In this document: positions 20,001 to 32,000 of the stretch, one piece after another | Position numbering within the stretch: the stretch's first letter is position 1 | Layout of the letters: each line of letters begins with the position of its first letter | DNA from: Streptococcus parapneumoniae | GTDB lineage: Bacteria; Bacillota; Bacilli; Lactobacillales; Streptococcaceae | Direction: 5' to 3' | Length of the DNA stretch: 64,000 nucleotides | Assembly: GCF_037076355.1 (NCBI RefSeq) | Contig: NZ_AP026968.1 | Span: forward strand, 1,876,501 to 1,940,500 | Notes under the pieces: model-generated | Database searches by the model: none | What the model saw: only the letters and a program-made list of their open reading frames with translations | Told to the model about the DNA's origin: nothing | Made by a program: the position numbers and the translations under genes

Positions 20001-23000
20001 ATCAGTCGTTGCCGCATCAATCTTAGATTCCGCATCTTGCTTCGCATCCGCTACTGCTTGCTTGGCTTCTCTACGTTCGTCTTCCGTCATGTCCGCAGTA
20101 TTGTCAATCGCGGTGTTTGCCTCTTGAGCTTTCGTTGCGATTTCTTGCTTAGCGTTTGGTTTTGAATGCGGCGTTGTGTCTACATCGTTGATGGCTTGGA
20201 TTCCATCCGTTTTCGCTGTAGATACTGTATCATTCGTTGTCGCATCCGTTACAGCTTTCTTCGCTTTTGTAACTTCTGTATCAACTGCTGCTTTCGCCGC
20301 TTTCTTCTCTTCATCCGTTAACTGGTTGTTGCCGTCGATAGCGTTTTTCTTCGCTGTGGCTGCCTGATCAATCGCGGTGTTCGCTGCTGGTTTAACCTTG
20401 CCTGAATGAGCTTCGTTAAGGGCTTCAATTCCCTTATTCTTCGCGTCCGTTACTCCGGCATCAGTCGTTGCCGCATCAATCTTAGATTCCGCATCTTGCT
20501 TCGCATCCGCTACTGCTTGCTTGGCTTCTCTACGTTCGTCTTCCGTCATGTCCGCAGTATTGTCAATCGCGGTGTTTGCCTCTTGAGCTTTCGTTGCGAT
20601 TTCTTGCTTAGCGTTTGGTTTTGAATGCGGCGTTGTGTCTACATCGTTGATGGCTTGGATTCCATCCGTTTTCGCTGTAGATACTGTATCATTCGTTGTC
20701 GCATCCGTTACAGCTTTCTTCGCTTTTGTAACTTCTGTATCAACTGCTGCTTTCGCCGCTTTCTTCTCTTCATCCGTTAACTGGTTGTTGCCGTCGATAG
20801 CGTTTTTCTTCGCTGTGGCTGCCTGATCAATCGCGGTGTTCGCTGCTGGTTTAACCTTGCCTGAATGAGCTTCGTTAAGGGCTTCAATTCCCTTATTCTT
20901 CGCGTCCGTTACTCCGGCATCAGTCGTTGCCGCATCAATCTTAGATTCCGCATCTTGCTTCGCATCCGCTACTGCTTGCTTGGCTTCTCTACGTTCGTCT
21001 TCCGTCATGTCCGCAGTATTGTCAATCGCGGTGTTTGCCTCTTGAGCTTTCGTTGCGATTTCTTGCTTAGCGTTTGGTTTTGAATGCGGCGTTGTGTCTA
21101 CATCGTTGATGGCTTGGATTCCATCCGTTTTCGCTGTAGATACTGTATCATTCGTTGTCGCATCCGTTACAGCTTTCTTCGCTTTTGTAACTTCTGTATC
21201 AACTGCTGCTTTCGCCGCTTTCTTCTCTTCATCCGTTAACTGGTTGTTGCCGTCGATAGCGTTTTTCTTCGCTGTGGCTGCCTGATCAATCGCGGTGTTC
21301 GCTGCTGGTTTAACCTTGCCTGAATGAGCTTCGTTAAGGGCTTCAATTCCCTTATTCTTCGCGTCCGTTACTCCGGCATCAGTCGTTGCCGCATCAATCT
21401 TAGATTCCGCATCTTGCTTCGCATCCGCTACTGCTTGCTTGGCTTCTCTACGTTCGTCTTCCGTCATGTCCGCAGTATTGTCAATCGCGGTGTTTGCCTC
21501 TTGAGCTTTCGTTGCGATTTCTTGCTTAGCGTTTGGTTTTGAATGCGGCGTTGTGTCTACATCGTTGATGGCTTGGATTCCATCCGTTTTCGCTGTAGAT
21601 ACTGTATCATTCGTTGTCGCATCCGTTACAGCTTTCTTCGCTTTTGTAACTTCTGTATCAACTGCTGCTTTCGCCGCTTTCTTCTCTTCATCCGTTAACT
21701 GGTTGTTGCCGTCGATAGCGTTTTTCTTCGCTGTGGCTGCCTGATCAATCGCGGTGTTCGCTGCTGGTTTAACCTTGCCTGAATGAGCTTCGTTAAGGGC
21801 TTCAATTCCCTTATTCTTCGCGTCCGTTACTCCGGCATCAGTCGTTGCCGCATCAATCTTAGATTCCGCATCTTGCTTCGCATCCGCTACTGCTTGCTTG
21901 GCTTCTCTACGTTCGTCTTCCGTCATGTCCGCAGTATTGTCAATCGCGGTGTTTGCCTCTTGAGCTTTCGTTGCGATTTCTTGCTTAGCGTTTGGTTTTG
22001 AATGCGGCGTTGTGTCTACATCGTTGATGGCTTGGATTCCATCCGTTTTCGCTGTAGATACTGTATCATTCGTTGTCGCATCCGTTACAGCTTTCTTCGC
22101 TTTTGTAACTTCTGTATCAACTGCTGCTTTCGCCGCTTTCTTCTCTTCATCCGTTAACTGGTTGTTGCCGTCGATAGCGTTTTTCTTCGCTGTGGCTGCC
22201 TGATCAATCGCGGTGTTCGCTGCTGGTTTAACCTTGCCTGAATGAGCTTCGTTAAGGGCTTCAATTCCCTTATTCTTCGCGTCCGTTACTCCGGCATCAG
22301 TCGTTGCCGCATCAATCTTAGATTCCGCATCTTGCTTCGCATCCGCTACTGCTTGCTTGGCTTCTCTACGTTCGTCTTCCGTCATGTCCGCAGTATTGTC
22401 AATCGCGGTGTTTGCCTCTTGAGCTTTCGTTGCGATTTCTTGCTTAGCGTTTGGTTTTGAATGCGGCGTTGTGTCTACATCGTTGATGGCTTGGATTCCA
22501 TCCGTTTTCGCTGTAGATACTGTATCATTCGTTGTCGCATCCGTTACAGCTTTCTTCGCTTTTGTAACTTCTGTATCAACTGCTGCTTTCGCCGCTTTCT
22601 TCTCTTCATCCGTTAACTGGTTGTTGCCGTCGATAGCGTTTTTCTTCGCTGTGGCTGCCTGATCAATCGCGGTGTTCGCTGCTGGTTTAACCTTGCCTGA
22701 ATGAGCTTCGTTAAGGGCTTCAATTCCCTTATTCTTCGCGTCCGTTACTCCGGCATCAGTCGTTGCCGCATCAATCTTAGATTCCGCATCTTGCTTCGCA
22801 TCCGCTACTGCTTGCTTGGCTTCTCTACGTTCGTCTTCCGTCATGTCCGCAGTATTGTCAATCGCGGTGTTTGCCTCTTGAGCTTTCGTTGCGATTTCTT
22901 GCTTAGCGTTTGGTTTTGAATGCGGCGTTGTGTCTACATCGTTGATGGCTTGGATTCCATCCGTTTTCGCTGTAGATACTGTATCATTCGTTGTCGCATC

Positions 23001-26000
23001 CGTTACAGCTTTCTTCGCTTTTGTAACTTCTGTATCAACTGCTGCTTTCGCCGCTTTCTTCTCTTCATCCGTTAACTGGTTGTTGCCGTCGATAGCGTTT
23101 TTCTTCGCTGTGGCTGCCTGATCAATCGCGGTGTTCGCTGCTGGTTTAACCTTGCCTGAATGAGCTTCGTTAAGGGCTTCAATTCCCTTATTCTTCGCGT
23201 CCGTTACTCCGGCATCAGTCGTTGCCGCATCAATCTTAGATTCCGCATCTTGCTTCGCATCCGCTACTGCTTGCTTGGCTTCTCTACGTTCGTCTTCCGT
23301 CATGTCCGCAGTATTGTCAATCGCGGTGTTTGCCTCTTGAGCTTTCGTTGCGATTTCTTGCTTAGCGTTTGGTTTTGAATGCGGCGTTGTGTCTACATCG
23401 TTGATGGCTTGGATTCCATCCGTTTTCGCTGTAGATACTGTATCATTCGTTGTCGCATCCGTTACAGCTTTCTTCGCTTTTGTAACTTCTGTATCAACTG
23501 CTGCTTTCGCCGCTTTCTTCTCTTCATCCGTTAACTGGTTGTTGCCGTCGATAGCGTTTTTCTTCGCTGTGGCTGCCTGATCAATCGCGGTGTTCGCTGC
23601 TGGTTTAACCTTGCCTGAATGAGCTTCGTTAAGGGCTTCAATTCCCTTATTCTTCGCGTCCGTTACTCCGGCATCAGTCGTTGCCGCATCAATCTTAGAT
23701 TCCGCATCTTGCTTCGCATCCGCTACTGCTTGCTTGGCTTCTCTACGTTCGTCTTCCGTCATGTCCGCAGTATTGTCAATCGCGGTGTTTGCCTCTTGAG
23801 CTTTCGTTGCGATTTCTTGCTTAGCGTTTGGTTTTGAATGCGGCGTTGTGTCTACATCGTTGATGGCTTGGATTCCATCCGTTTTCGCTGTAGATACTGT
23901 ATCATTCGTTGTCGCATCCGTTACAGCTTTCTTCGCTTTTGTAACTTCTGTATCAACTGCTGCTTTCGCCGCTTTCTTCTCTTCATCCGTTAACTGGTTG
24001 TTGCCGTCGATAGCGTTTTTCTTCGCTGTGGCTGCCTGATCAATCGCGGTGTTCGCTGCTGGTTTAACCTTGCCTGAATGAGCTTCGTTAAGGGCTTCAA
24101 TTCCCTTATTCTTCGCGTCCGTTACTCCGGCATCAGTCGTTGCCGCATCAATCTTAGATTCCGCATCTTGCTTCGCATCCGCTACTGCTTGCTTGGCTTC
24201 TCTACGTTCGTCTTCCGTCATGTCCGCAGTATTGTCAATCGCGGTGTTTGCCTCTTGAGCTTTCGTTGCGATTTCTTGCTTAGCGTTTGGTTTTGAATGC
24301 GGCGTTGTGTCTACATCGTTGATGGCTTGGATTCCATCCGTTTTCGCTGTAGATACTGTATCATTCGTTGTCGCATCCGTTACAGCTTTCTTCGCTTTTG
24401 TAACTTCTGTATCAACTGCTGCTTTCGCCGCTTTCTTCTCTTCATCCGTTAACTGGTTGTTGCCGTCGATAGCGTTTTTCTTCGCTGTGGCTGCCTGATC
24501 AATCGCGGTGTTCGCTGCTGGTTTAACCTTGCCTGAATGAGCTTCGTTAAGGGCTTCAATTCCCTTATTCTTCGCGTCCGTTACTCCGGCATCAGTCGTT
24601 GCCGCATCAATCTTAGATTCCGCATCTTGCTTCGCATCCGCTACTGCTTGCTTGGCTTCTCTACGTTCGTCTTCCGTCATGTCCGCAGTATTGTCAATCG
24701 CGGTGTTTGCCTCTTGAGCTTTCGTTGCGATTTCTTGCTTAGCGTTTGGTTTTGAATGCGGCGTTGTGTCTACATCGTTGATGGCTTGGATTCCATCCGT
24801 TTTCGCTGTAGATACTGTATCATTCGTTGTCGCATCCGTTACAGCTTTCTTCGCTTTTGTAACTTCTGTATCAACTGCTGCTTTCGCCGCTTTCTTCTCT
24901 TCATCCGTTAACTGGTTGTTGCCGTCGATAGCGTTTTTCTTCGCTGTGGCTGCCTGATCAATCGCGGTGTTCGCTGCTGGTTTAACCTTGCCTGAATGAG
25001 CTTCGTTAAGGGCTTCAATTCCCTTATTCTTCGCGTCCGTTACTCCGGCATCAGTCGTTGCCGCATCAATCTTAGATTCCGCATCTTGCTTCGCATCCGC
25101 TACTGCTTGCTTGGCTTCTCTACGTTCGTCTTCCGTCATGTCCGCAGTATTGTCAATCGCGGTGTTTGCCTCTTGAGCTTTCGTTGCGATTTCTTGCTTA
25201 GCGTTTGGTTTTGAATGCGGCGTTGTGTCTACATCGTTGATGGCTTGGATTCCATCCGTTTTCGCTGTAGATACTGTATCATTCGTTGTCGCATCCGTTA
25301 CAGCTTTCTTCGCTTTTGTAACTTCTGTATCAACTGCTGCTTTCGCCGCTTTCTTCTCTTCATCCGTTAACTGGTTGTTGCCGTCGATAGCGTTTTTCTT
25401 CGCTGTGGCTGCCTGATCAATCGCGGTGTTCGCTGCTGGTTTAACCTTGCCTGAATGAGCTTCGTTAAGGGCTTCAATTCCCTTATTCTTCGCGTCCGTT
25501 ACTCCGGCATCAGTCGTTGCCGCATCAATCTTAGATTCCGCATCTTGCTTCGCATCCGCTACTGCTTGCTTGGCTTCTCTACGTTCGTCTTCCGTCATGT
25601 CCGCAGTATTGTCAATCGCGGTGTTTGCCTCTTGAGCTTTCGTTGCGATTTCTTGCTTAGCGTTTGGTTTTGAATGCGGCGTTGTGTCTACATCGTTGAT
25701 GGCTTGGATTCCATCCGTTTTCGCTGTAGATACTGTATCATTCGTTGTCGCATCCGTTACAGCTTTCTTCGCTTTTGTAACTTCTGTATCAACTGCTGCT
25801 TTCGCCGCTTTCTTCTCTTCATCCGTTAACTGGTTGTTGCCGTCGATAGCGTTTTTCTTCGCTGTGGCTGCCTGATCAATCGCGGTGTTCGCTGCTGGTT
25901 TAACCTTGCCTGAATGAGCTTCGTTAAGGGCTTCAATTCCCTTATTCTTCGCGTCCGTTACTCCGGCATCAGTCGTTGCCGCATCAATCTTAGATTCCGC

Positions 26001-29000
26001 ATCTTGCTTCGCATCCGCTACTGCTTGCTTGGCTTCTCTACGTTCGTCTTCCGTCATGTCCGCAGTATTGTCAATCGCGGTGTTTGCCTCTTGAGCTTTC
26101 GTTGCGATTTCTTGCTTAGCGTTTGGTTTTGAATGCGGCGTTGTGTCTACATCGTTGATGGCTTGGATTCCATCCGTTTTCGCTGTAGATACTGTATCAT
26201 TCGTTGTCGCATCCGTTACAGCTTTCTTCGCTTTTGTAACTTCTGTATCAACTGCTGCTTTCGCCGCTTTCTTCTCTTCATCCGTTAACTGGTTGTTGCC
26301 GTCGATAGCGTTTTTCTTCGCTGTGGCTGCCTGATCAATCGCGGTGTTCGCTGCTGGTCTTGTATCTGGAACAACATAATTAACTGAAACTTCTTCTTGG
26401 CTCTCATCCTTATAAATTACGTGAAGAATAATCTTATGGGTACCAAATGTTTCTGAGTAACTTTGTCCTTGTTTCAATACCACAGACTTCTTATTATCAA
26501 CTGTTACAGCGTTTGATAAATCTGTTTCTGTTGGAGTTCCTGTAGACGGTTTAGTAATATCACTAACCGTAATATCATGTTCAGGCACCGTAATTGATGT
26601 TTCTGTTTCTGCGCTCTTAAGATTTCCTTCACCTTTAGTAGCAACAGCTGTAATCTTGCGAGTTCTTCCAACATCTTTCGAGTTAACAACTAAGTAGTCA
26701 CCATCTTTTGTAAGTACAGAGTTAGCTGGTACTGTCCATCCATCCCTTTCTGAGTGTGTGACAATCACATCATTTAACTGATTATCACCAGGGATTGTAA
26801 ATTCAACTCTATCCGCATCATCTGGTAACTTAATACGAGTTGTACCATTTTGCTTGTTCTCATGAGCCAACTCTGCTGGTGCTGGATTGGTAACTGTAAT
26901 CTTTACATCGCGTTCGTCGACCCTACTTGAACCAGTCTCTGATAATCGAACCTTATATGTTCTTGTTCCAACCCTTTCAATATCAGGCTGTCCGTCTTTC
27001 CATATAGCTGTAAAGTCACCTGGGAAGTCTTTTTCTACATCGTTTTCAGTATATTTAATGCCTTTTCGAGCATCTGCTTTCAAGGCAGTCAGAGTTTGAC
27101 TTCCCTTAGCTGCTGTAATGGTTTTACCTTCGAAATTACGCTTTTTAGCTACATAAATCTTGCTTTCATCGCTTTCGGCAGTAAAGACAATTTGTTTTAC
27201 TTTAACAGGTTGGTCTGACGAGCCAATTTCAGCTGTGTGCTCTGTTTGACGTAAGTACATATTATTCTCTAGTTTATATGTCCAGACACCATTTTTCAGT
27301 GCACCTTCGCCTGGTTGAAGATTAGCTGGGTCTTTTCCGTTATTAGCGTCAATTCCAACAGTTTTACCTGTTTGTAAGGTCAATACAACCTTCGTAGCAC
27401 TTTGAAGCGCCCTACCTCTAACTACACGGTCTATATCTTGTAACTTAGGATCATGTTCATCACCAGCGGTCCTAGTAAATGTCGGCTCTGTTGGTTTGGC
27501 TACTTGAGTATGAGAAATAGCAATAGTAGAACCATCTGGGAAACCAAGCACAGCTACCTTGGTCTTATCTTCTATATTACCAGCTGTATAGGTTGTTGTA
27601 GCTGGAAGTACCGTACGATTTAGCTCTTGGATCTTATCTTTAAAGTTTGTTTTGGCTGCTGGTGTAAAGTTACCATTCGTGATGGCCGTATCATTATAGG
27701 TGACTTTTTCAGCATCTGTTGGGTACTTAACAGTGTCACGATAATAATTAGCATGGCTCTTAATCACGACATTTCTTTCAAGAAGATTAGACTCTTCTCC
27801 TGCAGCATCTCGTGTTGATAAGACAAGAGTATAGTTACCTGGAGCGATGCGACCATTTGCTTGAGCACTGACAGAAGTTCCCTCGATATTGCGAGCAGTA
27901 TCTCGACCAGTGAATACACGAACACGTAAGTTCCTTTGTGAAGAAGCTCCGTATCCTACTGTCTTACCTGCATCATCCTCAACGTCATGACCCGCAAAGT
28001 AATCTTTCAACTCATCGACTGTTGGCGATGGAATGGTTTGACCTTCCTGAACTTCTTTTCCAGACCGCCATTCTACTGTTGGAAGTGTATTGGTTACCGA
28101 GCTTCCAACCCATCCGCTCGCAGGTCTACCCCAAATATCGTTACCTATCGGTACATGAACACGTGTCTCTATCTTGTTATCACCTTTTTGAAGCCTAAAG
28201 CTAGGTGTACTTGCTGGATCGGTATTTTTCAACCTAAGTGTTAGATTTATGCGACTCGGATCCTGATTCGCACTACCTTGAACAATCTCTATAGCATCAC
28301 GATCTCTAGCATCCACAATTCTCCAGTTTCCTGTAGCATCTCGAGTAATTCCGATATCACTTCCCCTACCTGCTACTTTTACTGCCACTGTGTACGCATC
28401 GTGCGGAATGCTCAAATCAATATCACGACCAGCCGCTACCGCTCCTACTACATTGGCATTTCCTAGATAAACATCTATCTCTTTTTCAGCAGAAGAAATA
28501 TTGTCTACCGTTTGCGAAACTTTAACACGAGTTGCATTAACCCCTAGAGTATCCGTTCTATTGTTATTAAAACCATTAGGTGTATATGATAACACTTCTC
28601 TATCTTTTAGAGCATAACTCCATGCACCGTTTTCATCCGCTTGCGCAGTACGTTGTGTTCCATCTTGCAAGGTGATTGTTACAGTTGCCCTTGGAGCTGC
28701 TGTTCCTGAAATGCTACGCGCTGTAGATTCCAAAGCTTCATCAACAAGATTTTCTCGACTCTTAGTTACTGTTGGAGTATTTGGTCTTGATTTAACCGTT
28801 ATATCTACATCTTCCGTTGACCCATCTTGGTAAGTCAAGGTAGTTGCAACAACTTTCGTCGTTCCTGCAGCAATAGCGGTTTGTGGGTCTTTAGCTACAA
28901 CGGATTGTTTGGTTGCGACTGTTACACCTGTAGCTAGCTGCTCATTTGTAGGTGTCGCACCGGCAGCGATAACAACGTTTTGGGTTGTTGGAGCTGTGTG

Positions 29001-32000
29001 TTCTGGGATAGCATAACTTTGGTTATTTGCTTGAGATTCAACATCACCCTTTCCTCTAGTAGAGGCCGTTGTGATATTTGTATCCCTATTTACTTTTGTA
29101 TAGTCAAGCGTAACCTTACCATTTGCTAGACTGACACCATCTGGTAAGTTTGTTGAAGATGTCCAATTAGTTCCTTCTTTAGCCAAGGTTACTGTGGCAT
29201 TGGTATTTTGTTTATTCTTATAAGTTAAGGTTACTTTTTCTGCATCTGTCGGTAATGTAACTTCTACATCTCCGTTTTGACGTGTAGTACTAGTTGTTCC
29301 GCTCGGTTGTTCAAACTTGGCTTTGCTTTCTACAGTAGTAGTTGTACTATTGTCATTTGATGCGATGACCGAAACTGTTGAGCCATCCGCAACATTAGCT
29401 TTCGGAATAATAATCTTACGATCTTCAGAATAAGTGTTTGTTCCATCGTGTCTTGTCCAGGTTGTTCCCGTTTTGGTATATTCCAATGTCTTAGGTGCTG
29501 CTTGACCCTGTGGCGTATAGGTCAAACTCATACGCGTCGCATCTTCCGGAACACGGATTTCCACAGAACCATCTGCTTGGGCTACATTCGTCAAGCCTTC
29601 CAAGCGTCCTAAAACTTTATGAACGGCATTCTCAGATACAAGGGTTTGTCCTTCTTCTCTCTGGTTGGTTACAACTTGCGAACCAATTCTAGCTTCTCCA
29701 TATGGGATACGAACTAGGGCTGTTCCATCGTTACTATTTGTAACAGAGACATATGGGACCGCTTGCGCTTGATCCTTTTCCCAACTGTTTCCTGTTTTAG
29801 AAAGCATTACAGTTTGGAAAGAGCCCCTTGGATCACTAAATAATACAGTTGCTCTATTCGCGTTTCCTCGTCCTACTTTTATGGTTACATCCAAGTCTTC
29901 TGGACTTTGGTTAATCTCTGGTTTGTTTGGATGTCGGGCTGTTGGTCCCGTAGGTACATCTATACTACTCTCTTCGCTGTACTCTGTACTAGCATCTACT
30001 TTTTGGCGAGCATAGATTTTTGTGCCACCCTTAGCTGTACCAGAAGGAATATGAACCGTTGCTGTTCCTGTATTTCCAGCATCTTCTGTTACGACGATAG
30101 TGGTATCTTGATTCGGATTGTCTTTTTCCCAACGACTATTGACCTTGCTAAAACCAACAGTCTTGTCAATTCCAGCTTCATCTTTATAGCGAACTTGCGC
30201 CTTATCCGCTTGTAAGTGACCGATAGAAGCTGTAATTTCATTCGTTCCCTTGTCTAGTTCTGGACTCTTGGTAAACTGAGGGTAAGTAGCTTCCAGAGTA
30301 TCATCACTCAAAGCAGAGACGTACTTATCGACAATTTGATTTGTGTCAGTATTGACCATAGCCACAACCAGATGCAAGGGTTCCCTTTTCAATTGTTCCC
30401 GCTTGAAATCCCCTTTTCGAGCAGATATAAATTCAGCAGTTCCATCTTCTTTAACTATTGTCTCTGCTACAATATGATCTTTAAAGTCAACTGCTTTTTT
30501 ACTACCAGAATCTGAATCGTCAACATTTCTACCACCATCTACTAAGAAAGCCTTCCATTTATGTTTACCGTCAATGCCATGAGCGTTACTAACATTGATT
30601 CCTTTAGCTTTAATAACAATTGGTGGCTGTTCTGTTGCAAGAGGAACCAGAGCCTTACCCTTGAGCTTTTCTGGAGTGCTGACATAGTCTTCTGGTGGAT
30701 TTTTGTCAAAGCTACCTGAGTTTGGCGGAAAACTTATATTCATTCGGTATTCTTTTACATTCCCTAAACTATCAGTAGCAGCGACGACGACAGAATAGCC
30801 ACCTGAGTTTCCTCCTGGAGCTCTTAAGTTGACCCCTAGTGTCGTTTCGCCTTTTTGTCCATAAGATTCTTTAGCCTCTCCTTTTAGCCCACCCAAAACA
30901 GTGACATTCAAGCTCTTAAGCCCTTTTGGACTCTTAGCTCGAAATCCTATCAAAACGTCACTTCCAGCTGGTAGGTTAAAGTCCGTAATGTTATTTAAAG
31001 CAGGTTTATCCTTCCAATTTGTATCGCTTCGTCCACCAATAGCAGCGATACGCTCTATAACAATCGCTGATGCATCTTTTTCTGACGATTGGTCTGAATA
31101 GACACCCTCACGTTTTGTACCATCCTGTCCATACCAAGTGCCGTTAACCTTTTGCTTGACGTAATAATTTGCATAGTCAACAGTGATATTGTTAAAAGTA
31201 ACGGTTCCTCCTTGGTCCCCTGAAGAGATACTAGATACCAGGGTGTCGTTTTGTCCCTCACCGACTTTTTTATAGAGTTCAACAGTCGTATTGCTATCCA
31301 CATTGGATACTCTAATATTCGTAGTTGTCCCAGCCGCTGTGCTCAAGTTTGTATCAATAGTTGGTTTCTTCGGTTTTGTTACAAAATTAATTGTACCTTC
31401 ATTATAAGAACCATCTGTATATGAAACTTTATATTTATAAGTATGAACACCAGGTGTAGAGATAGCATCTTTTGTTAGGTCTTCTTTGCTGATTTCACCT
31501 ACACCTTTGTACCAAGTAATATTTTGACCTGCAGCTTCTGCATCGTGTATAGCTGTTTCTTTATTTAGTACCCTATCAGCTTCATCTACATATTCGCTAT
31601 ACGATTTCACATCAAGCTCGAATGCTCCGTCTGAACCTCTATTCTTACTAGCAGTTAACACTCCCTTAACTCCAGAGTCCAGAGGTCTATCATCATATTT
31701 AGCATAAGAGTAAGCTTTATTGTTACCATCTGTTTTAACGACACTACCTTCTCCATATAAACCACTATTTGTGAAGTAAGCGGTATTTTTATCAACTTCG
31801 TAGTATCCATTCCCTTTAAGGCGGAATTTCTTTTTATCTGCGAAACCTTTTTCAGCATCCGTTCTGGCATGTAAAACTAAACCATAGTTAGCTCTACCAT
31901 TTATAAATCCTTTTATAGCAGCTAGATATGATAACTTATCTAAATCATCATTTCCTGTAGTTTGGAAAGCAATTCGGTATTTGTTATTTCCAGCTACACG

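Noticed and set aside
9390..26334. Seventy-four small plus-strand ORFs (72 and 63 codons) repeated every 459 bp
   Set aside because: They are opposite-strand shadows of the DUF1542 array. They lack a ribosome binding site that would make sense, and their repetition only mirrors the DNA repeat.
9122..26357. CRISPR array
   Set aside because: The units are long (459 bp), contiguous, in frame and without unique spacers. They encode protein.
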